Shown piece by piece: positions 18,580 to 28,749 of a stretch of 64,000 bases of DNA (position 1 is its first letter; each line of letters starts with the position of its first letter). The notes under the pieces are model-generated. The model was given only the letters and a program-made list of their open reading frames with translations, did no database searches and was not told where the DNA came from. The translations under genes were made by a program, and so were the position numbers. The DNA is from Intestinibacter bartlettii (GTDB lineage: Bacteria > Bacillota > Clostridia > Peptostreptococcales > Peptostreptococcaceae). The DNA lies in assembly GCA_025148965.1 (NCBI GenBank), contig CP102273.1, forward strand, positions 372,001 to 436,000, given 5' to 3'.

Positions 18580-18765
18580 TGTGGATATATAAAAATTAAG
18601 AAATGTTGGAATTTCAACGAATAAAAAGTTATTAACATAGTTATCCACATTATACACAGGTTTTGTGGACAATTTAATCCACATTTAGACAAAATATTTT
18701 ATTATATAAAAAAATATTCTAAAAAAAAATTTAAAAAATTAAAAAAAAAATTAAAAATTAAAAGG
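18580..18765. other. DnaA-box cluster with adjacent A+T-rich tract
   Basis: Within 43 bp lie TTATCCACA (18641-18649, exact DnaA box), TTATACACA (18650-18658), TGTGGACAA (18664-18672, a minus-strand box with one mismatch) and TAATCCACA (18675-18683, one mismatch). Another imperfect minus-strand box is at 18580-18588. Directly downstream, 18690-18760 is almost pure A+T, like a DNA unwinding element. This is origin-like architecture, but no dnaA, dnaN, rpmH or other origin genes are nearby. It could be a replication origin, a secondary or relic origin, or a DnaA-titrating site. Confidence 0.6.
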
Positions 18766-18787
18766 ATATTTAAAACGCATGGAGAAT
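18761..18787 (+). promoter_or_regulatory. Sigma-H-like promoter of hpf
   Basis: AAAGGATAT (18761-18769), 11 bp and GGAGAAT (18781-18787) match the Bacillus sigma-H pattern RnAGGAwWW-N11/12-RnnGAAT at every fixed position. hpf (yvyD) of B. subtilis has a sigma-H promoter, so stationary-phase or stress control is plausible. A small hairpin ACTATG (18832-18837) / CATAGT (18845-18850) lies just before the ribosome binding site. Confidence 0.6.
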
Positions 18788-18866
18788 ATATAATAAAACA
18801 TAAAAAATTTATCATAATTAGTGAAGTACATACTATGAACTTTACATAGTGAAGGGAGCTGTTCTT

Positions 18867-19412
18867 ATGAAAATATTAATAACAGGAAAAAAAATAGAAC
18901 TTACAGATGGAATCAAAGGGGCTGTAGAAGACAAATTAAGTAAATTAGATAGATATCTACATGAAGACACTGAAGTTAAAGTTACTGTAAGTGCTAGAAA
19001 AGCAAAACAAAAAATAGAAGTAACAATAATCCCTATAAATGGACCTATAATAAGAGCTGAAGATAGCGAAGAAAATTTATATGCTGCAATAGATGTTGTT
19101 TATGACAAATTAAACAAACAATTAAGAAGATATAAAAACAAATTAAAAGGTAAATATCAATCTAAAGGACAAGAAAGCATCAGATTCCAAAATATTGAAG
19201 ACAATGCTGCTGAAGATAAAGACGGAGAATTCGATATAGTAATAGAAAGACACAAAAAATTTGATATGAAACCAATGAGTCCAGAAGAAGCAGTATTACA
19301 AATGGAATTAGTAGGCCACGATTTCTATATGTTTAGAAATATAGACACTGATGAAATTTCAATAGTTTATAGACGTGAAACTGGCGGATATGGATTAATT
19401 GAACATGAATAG
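18867..19412 (+). CDS. hpf: Long-form ribosome hibernation-promoting factor
   Basis: This 181-residue protein (also called raiA/yvyD) binds the 30S decoding region and drives formation of inactive 100S ribosome dimers. The N-terminal S30AE domain (ILITGKKIELTDGIKGAVED to about residue 95) is joined to the C-terminal dimerisation domain (KPMSPEEAVLQMELVGHDFY), defining the long form usual in Firmicutes. The ATG has a GAAGGGAG site about 9 nt upstream; a GTG 18 nt earlier is rejected. It has its own sigma-H-like promoter and a strong terminator, and precedes rmuC and secA. Confidence 0.95.
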   Translation: MKILITGKKIELTDGIKGAVEDKLSKLDRYLHEDTEVKVTVSARKAKQKIEVTIIPINGPIIRAEDSEENLYAAIDVVYDKLNKQLRRYKNKLKGKYQSKGQESIRFQNIEDNAAEDKDGEFDIVIERHKKFDMKPMSPEEAVLQMELVGHDFYMFRNIDTDEISIVYRRETGGYGLIEHE

Positions 19413-19449
19413 TAGTATTGAACAAAGTAGTTAAATATTGAAAGTAACG

Positions 19450-19482
19450 GGCTATCGGTAATAGATTACCGATAGCCTTTTT
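19450..19482 (+). terminator. hpf terminator
   Basis: A perfect 12-bp stem GGCTATCGGTAA / TTACCGATAGCC with a TAGA loop is followed by TTTTT. Confidence 0.95.
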
Positions 19483-19571
19483 AAGTTTATTTACAGTCAT
19501 AGCATCAAATTGATTATCTGTTCTTATATTACGATAAAGTGTCAATAATAAAAAAGAAAGGGGTGTAGTCA

Positions 19572-20891
19572 ATGATAGAGATTTTATTAGTTATTGTGAT
19601 AATACTATTAATCGTAAATATTTATATATCTATCAAACCACAGGGAGTTGATATGGGACCTGTGCAAAGAGATATGGAGCAAAAGTTGATATCGGTTGAA
19701 AAGGCACTTAGAGAAGAATTTACTGTTAATAGAGAAGAATCTAGAAAAAATGAGCAATCTAATAGGACTGAGATAGGCAGTTCTATAGAAAAATTGAGTG
19801 CGACTATATTATCAAATATGATTGAATTATCAAATTTACAGAAAAACCAATTCGATACTTATTCAAGAACAATGGAGAGAACGCTAGATGCATTTAACTA
19901 CAATCTTAGAAGCAGTATAGATGATTTAACTAAACTTCAAAATGAAAAATTCGTAGAACTTACAAAATCAACTGAAGAAAATCTAGAAAAAATGAGGGTT
20001 ACAGTAGATGAGAAACTACAAAGTACTTTAGAAAGAAGACTTAGTGAATCATTTAAAGTAGTAAGTGAAAGACTTGAACAAGTACATAAAGGTCTAGGCG
20101 AGATGCAAAGTTTGGCTGCGGGGGTTGGTGATTTGAAAAAAGTTCTTTCAAATACAAAGACGAGGGGCGTATTAGGAGAGGTTCAACTGGAAAGAATATT
20201 AGAGCAGTTTTTATCTCCTGAACAATATGAAAAGAATGTTATAACTAAAAAAGGTTCACGAGAAACAGTAGAATTTGCGATAAAATTGCCTGGAAAGGAC
20301 TATGATAACAAAACGGTATACCTGCCACTAGATGCAAAATTCCCACTAGAGGTTTATAATAAGTTATTAGATGCGTATGATTTGCAAAATCAAGCACAAA
20401 TAGATGCGGCATCTAAGAATTTAGAGAGATTTATTAAAAAATCAGCTAAGGATATAAGAGATAAATATATAGATCCACCAAACACGACTGATTTTGGACT
20501 TATGTTTTTACCGACAGAAGGAATTTACGCTGAAGTGTTGAAAAATCAAAGTTTGGTTGAGTTTGTACAAAGAGAATACAATATAAATATAACAGGTCCA
20601 ACTACACTTGTTGCGCTTTTAAATAGCTTACAAATGGGATTTAGAAGCCTTGCTATTGAAAAACACTCTAGCGAAGTTTGGAAGATACTTGGGGCAGTTA
20701 AAACTGAGTTTTCTAAATTTGAAACGGTACTTAATTCTGCCCAAAATAAATTAAATCAGGCGAGTTCAGAAATAGATAAATTGGTTGGAACTAGAACTAG
20801 ACAGATTAATAGAAAGCTTAAGAACGTAGATAAATTAAGTTTTGATGACACAGGATTTTATTTATCTAGTGAAGAAAGTGAAGAAGAGTAA
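19572..20891 (+). CDS. rmuC: RmuC-family DNA recombination protein
   Basis: This 439-residue protein has one N-terminal membrane helix (IEILLVIVIILLIVNIYI), a coiled coil (about residues 35-190) and the RmuC nuclease-like domain (VLSNTKTRGVLGEVQLERIL; VYLPLDAKFPLEVYNKLLDA; FGLMFLPTEGIYAEVLKN). E. coli RmuC limits rearrangement between inverted repeats; the biochemical activity is not firmly established. It is preceded by AAAGGGGTG and stands alone between hpf and secA. Confidence 0.9.
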   Translation: MIEILLVIVIILLIVNIYISIKPQGVDMGPVQRDMEQKLISVEKALREEFTVNREESRKNEQSNRTEIGSSIEKLSATILSNMIELSNLQKNQFDTYSRTMERTLDAFNYNLRSSIDDLTKLQNEKFVELTKSTEENLEKMRVTVDEKLQSTLERRLSESFKVVSERLEQVHKGLGEMQSLAAGVGDLKKVLSNTKTRGVLGEVQLERILEQFLSPEQYEKNVITKKGSRETVEFAIKLPGKDYDNKTVYLPLDAKFPLEVYNKLLDAYDLQNQAQIDAASKNLERFIKKSAKDIRDKYIDPPNTTDFGLMFLPTEGIYAEVLKNQSLVEFVQREYNINITGPTTLVALLNSLQMGFRSLAIEKHSSEVWKILGAVKTEFSKFETVLNSAQNKLNQASSEIDKLVGTRTRQINRKLKNVDKLSFDDTGFYLSSEESEEE

Positions 20892-21061
20892 AATACATAT
20901 TAATTTATAAAGTTGGAAATATTAAATAGCTAAAGAATGTTAAAGTTTAACGAAAATAGTATTAAAAAAGACAATTAAGTTAATATTTAATATTAAATAT
21001 CCAAGTTTTATGTTAAAATGTATAATAGTATAATTTATGCGATGAGGAGAGATGCAAAACA

Positions 21062-23788
21062 ATGGGTTTTTTAGATAACTTATTCAACATGGCAGATAAA
21101 AGGGAGATAAAAGCATTTAGCAAAGTAGCGGATAAAATAGATGCTATGGAACCTAAATTCGAGGCCATGACAAATAAAGAATTAAAAAATATGACTAATA
21201 TTTTTAAAGAAAGATTAGCTAAAGGTGAAACATTAGATGATATCCTACCAGAAGCTTTTGCTACCGTTAGAGAGGCTTCAAAAAGAGTTTTAGGATTAAG
21301 ACATTACAATGTGCAACTTATCGGGGGAATGGTTTTACATCAAGGTAGAATAGCAGAAATGAAAACTGGTGAAGGTAAAACATTAGTTGCAACAGCACCT
21401 GTATACCTTAATGCACTTGAAGGTAAGGGTGTTCACGTTGTTACAGTAAATGATTACTTAGCAAAACGTGATAAAGAAGAAATGGGAAAAGTTTATGAAT
21501 TCCTAGGACTTACTGTAGGAGTTATAGTTCATGGACAAAATCCAGAAGTTAGAAGAAAACAATATGAATGTGATATAACTTACGGAACAAACAACGAATA
21601 CGGATTTGACTACTTAAAAGATAACATGGTAATCCACAAAGAACAAAGAGTTCAAAGAGAATTAAACTATGCTATAGTCGATGAGGTCGATTCAATATTA
21701 ATAGATGAAGCTAGAACTCCACTGATTATATCAGGACCTGGGGACAAATCTACTCATTTATATACAGATGCTAATACATTCGTATTAACATTAAAAAGAC
21801 CAAGTAAAACACAACAAGAAAAAACTGAAGAAGAAAAAGAGCTTCCATCAGATGGAGATTATGAAATAGATGAAAAACAAAAAGCAGTTTCATTAAGTGA
21901 ATCTGGTATCAAAAAAGCAGAACTTTACTTCAATGTTGAGAATATAACAGATGTTGAACATACTGAATTATTCCACCACATCAACCAAGCATTAAAAGCA
22001 CACGCTATAATGAAAAAAGATGTAGACTATGTTGCTAAAGATGGTGAAATAGTTATAGTTGACGAATTTACAGGTCGTCTAATGTTTGGTAGAAGATACT
22101 CAGAAGGGTTACACCAAGCAATAGAAGCTAAAGAAGGATTACATGTTCAAAGAGAATCAAAAACTCTTGCAACAATAACATTCCAAAACTTCTTTAGAAT
22201 GTATTCAAAACTTGCTGGTATGACTGGTACTGCTAAAACAGAAGAAGAAGAATTTAAATCAATATACAAAATGGACGTTGTTCAAATACCAACAAATAAA
22301 CCTGTTATAAGACAAGACTTACCAGATGTTGTTTATAAAAATGAACATGGTAAATTCCACGCTGTAGCAGAAGATATAATGGAAAGACATAAAAAGAACC
22401 AACCAGTTCTAGTTGGTACTGTATCAATAGAAAAATCAGAATTACTTTCTCAAATACTTAAGAGAAAAGGTGTAAAACACGAAGTATTAAATGCGAAAAA
22501 CCATGAAAAAGAAGCTGAGATAATAGCACAAGCAGGTAGACTTGGAGCAGTTACAATAGCTACAAACATGGCTGGTCGTGGTACTGACATCATGCTTGGT
22601 GGTAACCCACTATTCTTAACTAAAAAAGAACTAAAGAAACATGGATTTACTGATGATTCAATCAAGAGAGTTGATACTAGTATAGATGCTGAAGAATTAG
22701 CAGAAAATGAAGATTTAGCAAAAGCAAAAGAAACTTTCGAACATCTATATGACCAATTTAAAGAACAAGCTGCAAAAGAACAAGAAGAAGTTAAAGCAGC
22801 AGGTGGACTTGCTATAATCGGTACAGAAAGACACGAGTCTCGAAGAATAGATAATCAGTTAAGAGGTCGTTCTGGACGTCAAGGTGACCCAGGTTCATCA
22901 AGATTCTATATAGGTCTTGACGATGATCTTATGAGATTATTCGGAAGTGACAGAATAAAAGGTGTTGTTGAAAGAATAGGTTTAGAAGACGACATGCCAA
23001 TAGAACATAAAATGTTAACTAAGTCAATTGAAAATGCACAAAAGAAAGTAGAAGGTAGAAACTTCGGTATAAGAAAACACGTACTTCAATATGACGACGT
23101 TATGAATAAACAAAGACAAGTTATATATGCTGAAAGAAGTAGCGTTCTTGAAGGTGAAGATATACATGAATATATCCAATCTATGGTTAAAGACAGAATA
23201 GCTACAGCTGTTGAAGCATACACAGACGATAAAACAGTAGATTACAAAGAATTAAAACACTATCTATATGGTGCATTTATGCCTGCTGAAAGTTTAGAAG
23301 TAGAAGGTTTAGAAGCATTACAAGGTGAAGAATTAATAGAAAAAATATATGAAATAGCATTTGATATATATAAAGAAAAAGAAGAAATCATCACACCAGA
23401 AAGAATGAGAGAAATAGAAAGAATCATACTTTTACAATGTGTTGATAATCACTGGATTGATCATATAGATGCTATGGACCAATTACGTCAAGGTATAGGC
23501 CTTCGTGCTTTAGGACAACAAGACCCAGTAATAGCATACAAATTAGAAGGTTTCAATATGTTTGACGAAATGGTTGATCAAATAAGACAAGATACAGTTA
23601 GATATTTATTCGGAATAACTATAGAAAAACAACCAACTGAAAGAAAACAAATAGTTGATGTTGATAATATAGAAGCTCCAACTGATGAACCAAAACAACC
23701 AGTTGTTAAGGAAACAAAAGTAGGAAGAAATGACCCTTGTCCATGCGGTAGTGGTAAAAAATATAAAAACTGCTGTGGTAAAAACTAG
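21062..23788 (+). CDS. secA: Preprotein translocase ATPase SecA
   Basis: This 908-residue motor drives protein export through SecYEG. Visible are Walker [33 protein letters not shown], the second nucleotide-binding half ([37 protein letters not shown]), and the C-terminal zinc-binding tail [14 protein letters not shown], which contacts SecB or lipids. There is an insertion rich in K and E near residues 240-270. It is preceded by GAGGAGAG and followed closely by prfB, whose start lies 10 bp after its stop. Confidence 0.97.
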   Translation: MGFLDNLFNMADKREIKAFSKVADKIDAMEPKFEAMTNKELKNMTNIFKERLAKGETLDDILPEAFATVREASKRVLGLRHYNVQLIGGMVLHQGRIAEMKTGEGKTLVATAPVYLNALEGKGVHVVTVNDYLAKRDKEEMGKVYEFLGLTVGVIVHGQNPEVRRKQYECDITYGTNNEYGFDYLKDNMVIHKEQRVQRELNYAIVDEVDSILIDEARTPLIISGPGDKSTHLYTDANTFVLTLKRPSKTQQEKTEEEKELPSDGDYEIDEKQKAVSLSESGIKKAELYFNVENITDVEHTELFHHINQALKAHAIMKKDVDYVAKDGEIVIVDEFTGRLMFGRRYSEGLHQAIEAKEGLHVQRESKTLATITFQNFFRMYSKLAGMTGTAKTEEEEFKSIYKMDVVQIPTNKPVIRQDLPDVVYKNEHGKFHAVAEDIMERHKKNQPVLVGTVSIEKSELLSQILKRKGVKHEVLNAKNHEKEAEIIAQAGRLGAVTIATNMAGRGTDIMLGGNPLFLTKKELKKHGFTDDSIKRVDTSIDAEELAENEDLAKAKETFEHLYDQFKEQAAKEQEEVKAAGGLAIIGTERHESRRIDNQLRGRSGRQGDPGSSRFYIGLDDDLMRLFGSDRIKGVVERIGLEDDMPIEHKMLTKSIENAQKKVEGRNFGIRKHVLQYDDVMNKQRQVIYAERSSVLEGEDIHEYIQSMVKDRIATAVEAYTDDKTVDYKELKHYLYGAFMPAESLEVEGLEALQGEELIEKIYEIAFDIYKEKEEIITPERMREIERIILLQCVDNHWIDHIDAMDQLRQGIGLRALGQQDPVIAYKLEGFNMFDEMVDQIRQDTVRYLFGITIEKQPTERKQIVDVDNIEAPTDEPKQPVVKETKVGRNDPCPCGSGKKYKNCCGKN

Positions 23789-23797
23789 GAGGATCTA

Positions 23798-24911
23798 ATG
23801 TTAAGAGAATTAGATTATAGACAGTCAGTTGAGACAATGTCTAAAGATTTAAAAGAATTGGGTGTTTCCCTTTGACATAGCTTCAAAGCAAGCACAAATT
23901 CAAAAATACGAAGAAGAAATAAACAAGCAAGATTTTTGGGATGACAATGAAAAAGCTCAAAAGATACTTCAACAAAACAGTGATTTAAAAAATATAATCG
24001 CTGAATTTGAAGGATTAAATTCTGACTTAGAAGAAATAGAAATATTGATAGAACTAGGTTTAGAAGAAGAGGACGAGTCTATAGAACATGACATCGAAAA
24101 ATCTATAAAAAAACTTGAAGATAAAATAGATGAAGTTAAAATAAAAACTTTATTAAATGGAAAATATGATGTAAATAACGCTGTTTTATCTATAAATGCT
24201 GGGACAGGTGGATTAGATGCACAAGACTGTGCTCAAATGATACTTAGAATGTATCTTAGATGGGCTGACCAAAATAACTTTAAGGTCAAAACGCTAGATA
24301 TGATAAGTGACCCAGAGGCAGGGATAAAAAGTGTTACGCTACTAATTCAAGGTACAAATGCTTATGGTTATCTAAAAAGCGAAAAGGGCGTTCATAGAAT
24401 CGTCAGAATATCACCTTTTGATGCATCAGGCAAAAGACATACATCATTTGTATCAGTAGATGTTACACCAGAACTTGACGATAAGATTGATGTTGAAATA
24501 AATCCTAATGATTTAAAAATCGACACATATAGATCATCAGGGGCTGGAGGACAGCATGTAAACAAAACTGATTCTGCGGTTAGAATAACTCATATTCCAA
24601 CAGGAATTGTTGTTCAATGCCAAAATGAACGTTCACAATTTGCCAACAAAGACACTGCAATGAAAATGTTAAAAGGTAAATTAATTCATTTAAAAGAATT
24701 AGAAAACAAAGAAAGAATTGAAGACATACAAGGTAAGTATTCACAAATAACATGGGGTAGCCAAATAAGATCCTATGTATTCCAACCATATAAGTTGGTA
24801 AAAGACCACCGTACAAATGCGGAAATCGGAAATGTGGATAGTGTAATGGATGGAAATATAAATTTATTCATAAATGAATATTTAAAAATGAATAAAATAA
24901 AAAGTCAATAA
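23798..24911 (+). CDS. prfB: Peptide chain release factor 2 with programmed +1 frameshift
   Basis: RF2 recognises UGA and UAA and releases the peptide. The 5' frame starts at ATG 23798, ten bases after secA with an AGGAGG site, and meets an in-frame TGA at 23873-23875 after 25 codons in the context CTT-TGA-C. A +1 slip on CTT skips T23873 and continues with GAC (LDIASKQAQ), giving about 370 residues, normal for RF2. The catalytic GGQ is in RSSGAGGQHVNKTDSAVRIT. Low RF2 favours the shift, so the gene autoregulates. The Shine-Dalgarno-like stimulator before the slip site reads GGGTG and is farther from CTT than the AGGGGG of E. coli. Confidence 0.95.
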
Positions 24912-24921
24912 AAATCAAACA

Positions 24922-24957
24922 AGGGGGCTACACAATTATTGTGGCTCCCTGTTTTTT
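24922..24957 (+). terminator. prfB terminator
   Basis: AGGGGGC (plus a TA bulge) CACAA / TTGTGGCTCCCT is followed by GTTTTTT. A GTG at 24941 that could open the tex frame lies inside this stem, which argues for the later tex start. Confidence 0.85.
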
Positions 24958-24973
24958 AAAGGAGTGTTTGAGT

Positions 24974-27115
24974 TTGGATATATATAATATTTTAGAAAAA
25001 GAATTTCAAATTAAAAGAGAGTATATAGATAACACAATCAAGCTGATTGATGAGGGGAATACGATACCTTTTATTGCTAGGTATAGAAAAGAAATGACAG
25101 GCGAGATGAGTGATGTAACTTTAAGACAATTAAATGAGAGACTTACTTATCTTAGAAATCTTGAAAGTAGAAAAGAAGACGTTACTAGAATAATTGAAGA
25201 GCAAGGAAAATTAACTGAAGAGCTTAAAAAGAATATAGCTAAGGCAAAAACTCTTCAAGAAGTTGAAGATATTTATGCTCCTTATAAACAAAAGAAAAGA
25301 ACAAGAGCGACAATAGCAAAAGAAAAAGGATTAGAACCTTTAGCAAATGCAATCTTAGAAAAAAACATAGGAGATATAAATGCTGAGGCAAATAATTATA
25401 TCGATGCAGAAAAAGGCGTTGAAAGTGCTGAAGATGCAATAAAGGGAGCTTTAGATATAATTGCAGAAGCTGTTTCTGATGATGCCGAAGTTAGAAAATA
25501 CATCAGAAAATTAGCAATAGAACACGGTGTAATTGTAACCCAAAATACAAGTGATGAAAAATCAGTTTACGACATGTATTACGATTATAGTGAAGCTGTA
25601 AAAACAATGGCATCACATAGAGTACTTGCTATAAATAGGGGAGAAAAAGAAAACTTCCTTAAAGTTAAATTAGAAATAGACAACGACAAAGTATTAAACT
25701 ACATAGAAAAAAGATATATAAATAAAAATAATTCACAAAACGAAGCAGCAATTATCTCGGCTATTGAAGATTCATATAAAAGACTTATCTTCCCATCAAT
25801 TGAAAGAGAGATAAGAGCTTACTTAACTGAAAATGCGCAAGAAAGGGCAATCAGTGTATTTGGTGAAAATATCAAAAACTTATTATTACAACCGCCACTA
25901 AAAGGCAAAATAGTTATGGGATTTGATCCAGGTTATGTAAATGGATGCAAGATAGCTGTTGTAGATAGAAATGGTAAATTCTTAGACCAAGCAATTGTAT
26001 ATCCACACAAACCACAGGTTAAAATGGAATCAGCAAGAAAAAAAGTTTTAGATTTAGTGAAAAAATACGATATAGATGTAATAGCAATCGGAAATGGGAC
26101 TGCATCTAGAGAATCTGAAAAAATGATAGCTGATTTAATAAAAGAAGAAAATTTAAACACTCAATATGTAATAGTTAGTGAAGCTGGTGCATCAATATAT
26201 TCTGCATCAGAATTAGCAGCGGAAGAACATCCAGACATCAACGTATCTATCAGAGGTGCAATTTCAATAGGTAGAAGACTTCAAGATCCACTTGCTGAGC
26301 TTGTAAAAATCGAACCTCAAAATATAGGTGTTGGTCAATATCAACACGACTTAAATAAAAAGAGACTTACAGAAGTTTTAGATGGAGTTGTTGAAGACTC
26401 AGTTAACAGCGTTGGTGTTGATTTAAATACTGCATCATACTCATTACTTGAACACGTTTCTGGAATAAGTAAATCAGTGGCTAAAAATATCGTCTTATAT
26501 CGAGAGGAAAATGGTGCATTTACATCAAGAGCTCAACTTAAAAAAGTTAAGAGACTTGGACCAAGTGCATTCGTTCAATGTGCTGGATTTATGAGAATTG
26601 CAGATGGTAAAAATCCACTTGATAATACAGGTGTCCATCCAGAAAGTTATGATGTATGCAAAAAGATGATAGAAATGTTAGGCTATACAATAAAAGATAT
26701 TGAAGATAAAAATATCGCTGATATAGATGACAGAGTTAAAAAAATAGGTCTAAAAGAAATAAGTAAACAATTAGAAATAGGTGAACCGACTTTAAGAGAT
26801 ATTATATTAGAAATTAAGAAACCAGGTCGTGACCCTAGGGATGAAGGTATGAAACCTATATTAAGAACAGATGTATTAAAAATAGAAGACATCAAAGAAG
26901 GTATGGTACTTAAAGGTACTGTCAGAAATGTTGTCGACTTCGGTGCATTTGTCGATATCGGAATCAAAAACGATGGACTTGTTCACAAATCACAAATGAG
27001 CAATAAATTCGTAAAAGACCCAATGGAAATAGTATCTGTTGGTGATGTTATAGATGTTAAAGTTATTGGAATAGATTTAGATAAAGGACGTGTTTCATTA
27101 TCTATGAAACTTTAA
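24974..27115 (+). CDS. tex: Tex-family S1 RNA-binding protein
   Basis: This 713-residue protein has an N-terminal helical region, a YqgF/RNase H-like domain (IVMGFDPGYVNGCKIAVVD), helix-hairpin-helix repeats (LEHVSGISKSVAKNIVLYRE) and a C-terminal S1 domain (GMVLKGTVRNVVDFGAFVDI). Tex proteins bind nucleic acid and influence transcription, by analogy with eukaryotic Spt6. The start chosen is TTG with AAGGAG about 9 nt upstream, giving the family N-terminus MDIYNILEKEFQIK; the earlier GTG lies in the prfB terminator. Confidence 0.92.
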   Translation: MDIYNILEKEFQIKREYIDNTIKLIDEGNTIPFIARYRKEMTGEMSDVTLRQLNERLTYLRNLESRKEDVTRIIEEQGKLTEELKKNIAKAKTLQEVEDIYAPYKQKKRTRATIAKEKGLEPLANAILEKNIGDINAEANNYIDAEKGVESAEDAIKGALDIIAEAVSDDAEVRKYIRKLAIEHGVIVTQNTSDEKSVYDMYYDYSEAVKTMASHRVLAINRGEKENFLKVKLEIDNDKVLNYIEKRYINKNNSQNEAAIISAIEDSYKRLIFPSIEREIRAYLTENAQERAISVFGENIKNLLLQPPLKGKIVMGFDPGYVNGCKIAVVDRNGKFLDQAIVYPHKPQVKMESARKKVLDLVKKYDIDVIAIGNGTASRESEKMIADLIKEENLNTQYVIVSEAGASIYSASELAAEEHPDINVSIRGAISIGRRLQDPLAELVKIEPQNIGVGQYQHDLNKKRLTEVLDGVVEDSVNSVGVDLNTASYSLLEHVSGISKSVAKNIVLYREENGAFTSRAQLKKVKRLGPSAFVQCAGFMRIADGKNPLDNTGVHPESYDVCKKMIEMLGYTIKDIEDKNIADIDDRVKKIGLKEISKQLEIGEPTLRDIILEIKKPGRDPRDEGMKPILRTDVLKIEDIKEGMVLKGTVRNVVDFGAFVDIGIKNDGLVHKSQMSNKFVKDPMEIVSVGDVIDVKVIGIDLDKGRVSLSMKL

Positions 27116-27140
27116 TTTTAAAACTTTATGTTATTAAATA

Positions 27141-27185
27141 AAATCCGCTTTCGCATATAAAAATGCGGACGCGGATTTTTGTTTA
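27141..27185 (+). terminator. tex terminator
   Basis: AAATCCGC-TT-TCGCAT pairs with ATGCGGA-C-GCGGATTT and is followed by TTTTGTTT. Confidence 0.9.
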
Positions 27186-27311
27186 ACATTTAGGGCTTAT
27201 GGGTTGTTTAAAACTATTTTATATGTTAATTTAGAAACACAACATTTAAAAATATAAATAGTGAAAAATTTAAAAATAGATACAAAAATACAATTAAATC
27301 GGAGGCAGAGA

Positions 27312-28490
27312 GTGTTATTAATAAAAAACGGAACAGTAAATACAATTACTCAAGGAATACAGAAAATAGGAATATTAATAAAAGATAAAAAAATAGTGGC
27401 TATGGGAGAAAATGTGGAAGAGCAATTAGATTCTAAAACTGAAGAATTAGAAATAATTGATGCTGAAGGCAACTTCATATACCCAGGATTTATAGATGCT
27501 CACACTCATTTAGGTCTTTGGGAAGATGGAATGGGTGTAGAAGGTGCAGACGGAAACGAAGAAACAGACCCAATAACACCACATTTAAATGTAATTGATG
27601 GTATAAATCCAATGGATAGAACATTTAAAGAAGCATATGAAGGCGGAATAACTGCAGTTTGTACAACTCCTGGGAGTGCTAATGTTATGGGAGGTCAAGC
27701 AGCTGCAATAAAAACTTATGGTAGAAGAATAGATAAAATGGTAATCAAAAACCCAGTTGCATCAAAAGTGGCATTCGGTGAAAATCCAAAATCATGCTAT
27801 GGTTCAAATGAAGATACGCCACAAACTAGAATGGCGATTGCAGCATTACTTAGAGAAAATCTTAGAAAAGGTGAAGAATATCTATACGATTTAAAATGTG
27901 CAGAAGAAGACGAAGATATAGATAAGCCAGAATATGATATAAAATTAGAGTCACTTATACCTGTGTTAAAAAAGGAAATTCCACTAAAAGCACATGCACA
28001 CAGAGCTGATGATATGTTCACAGCGATAAGAATTGCGCAAGAATTTGATTTAAAACTTACAATAGACCACTGCACAGAAGGCCATATGATAGTCGAAGAA
28101 TTATTAGAGGAAGATTATCCATTAATAGTAGGACCATCTTTATCGGAGAGATCAAAAATTGAACTTAGAAACTTAACTTTTGAAACTGCTGGCATTTTAT
28201 CTAATGCAGGGAAAGATATATGCCTTATGACAGATCATCCAGTAATACCACTTCAGTACTTACCGATATGTGCTGGATTAGCGGTTAAATACGGTATGAA
28301 ACAGGAAAAAGCATTAGAATCAATAACTATAAATCCAGCAAAAGTTTTAGGAATAGAGGATAGAGTTGGTTCAATTGAAGTTGGAAAAGATGCCGATATA
28401 GTGATTTGGGATGGAAACCCTCTAGAAATTCAAAGTAACGTATTATGCACAATAATAGATGGAAAAGTAGTTTATAAAAGAGAAGCATAA
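27312..28490 (+). CDS. Metal-dependent amidohydrolase, imidazolonepropionase-like
   Basis: This 392-residue enzyme has a TIM-barrel fold. Metal ligands are visible in DAHTHLGLW, KAHAHRADDM, IDHCTEGHM and TDHPVIP. A C-terminal motif AKVLGIEDRVGSIEVGKDAD is typical of cyclic amidohydrolases and deaminases. It belongs to a widespread clostridial group usually annotated only as amidohydrolase; the substrate is unknown. GTG at 27312 is chosen because GGAGG lies 6 nt upstream and the sequence then begins with the family's VLLIKNGTVNTIT; an in-frame ATG at 27261 adds 17 non-conserved residues. It appears to be monocistronic. Confidence 0.85.
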   Translation: MLLIKNGTVNTITQGIQKIGILIKDKKIVAMGENVEEQLDSKTEELEIIDAEGNFIYPGFIDAHTHLGLWEDGMGVEGADGNEETDPITPHLNVIDGINPMDRTFKEAYEGGITAVCTTPGSANVMGGQAAAIKTYGRRIDKMVIKNPVASKVAFGENPKSCYGSNEDTPQTRMAIAALLRENLRKGEEYLYDLKCAEEDEDIDKPEYDIKLESLIPVLKKEIPLKAHAHRADDMFTAIRIAQEFDLKLTIDHCTEGHMIVEELLEEDYPLIVGPSLSERSKIELRNLTFETAGILSNAGKDICLMTDHPVIPLQYLPICAGLAVKYGMKQEKALESITINPAKVLGIEDRVGSIEVGKDADIVIWDGNPLEIQSNVLCTIIDGKVVYKREA

Positions 28491-28685
28491 TAAAAATATT
28501 AGAATAAACACAACATAATAAGATAAAACAAATAATATATTAAAAAAGGTATAAAAATAATACTATGTAAATTAAAAACGAAAAATTATATCGAAAATAT
28601 GTAAAAAATATGATTAAAAGTAAAAGACTATGGATATTATTATAATTATAGTATATAAATGTATAATGTTAAATTATTAATTTTG

Positions 28686-28714
28686 TTGACAGTATATGTT
28701 AATGATATTATTAT
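28686..28714 (+). promoter_or_regulatory. Promoter of the FMN riboswitch-ribU unit
   Basis: A perfect TTGACA (28686-28691), a 17-bp spacer and TATTAT (28709-28714) predict a start near 28721, about 30 nt before the riboswitch. The 190 bp upstream (28491-28685) is plain A+T-rich spacer with nothing recognisable. Confidence 0.8.
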
Positions 28715-28749
28715 ATTAATTAAGATAGGAAAATAAAATAACTAGAAAA

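Noticed and set aside
23862-24911. prfB as a gene starting at 23862
   Set aside because: The upstream frame, AGGAGG site and CTT-TGA-C show that the true gene starts at 23798 and is read with a +1 shift.
24941-24973. GTG at 24941 as the tex start
   Set aside because: It lies inside the prfB terminator stem, and the added residues are not conserved; TTG at 24974 has a good ribosome binding site.
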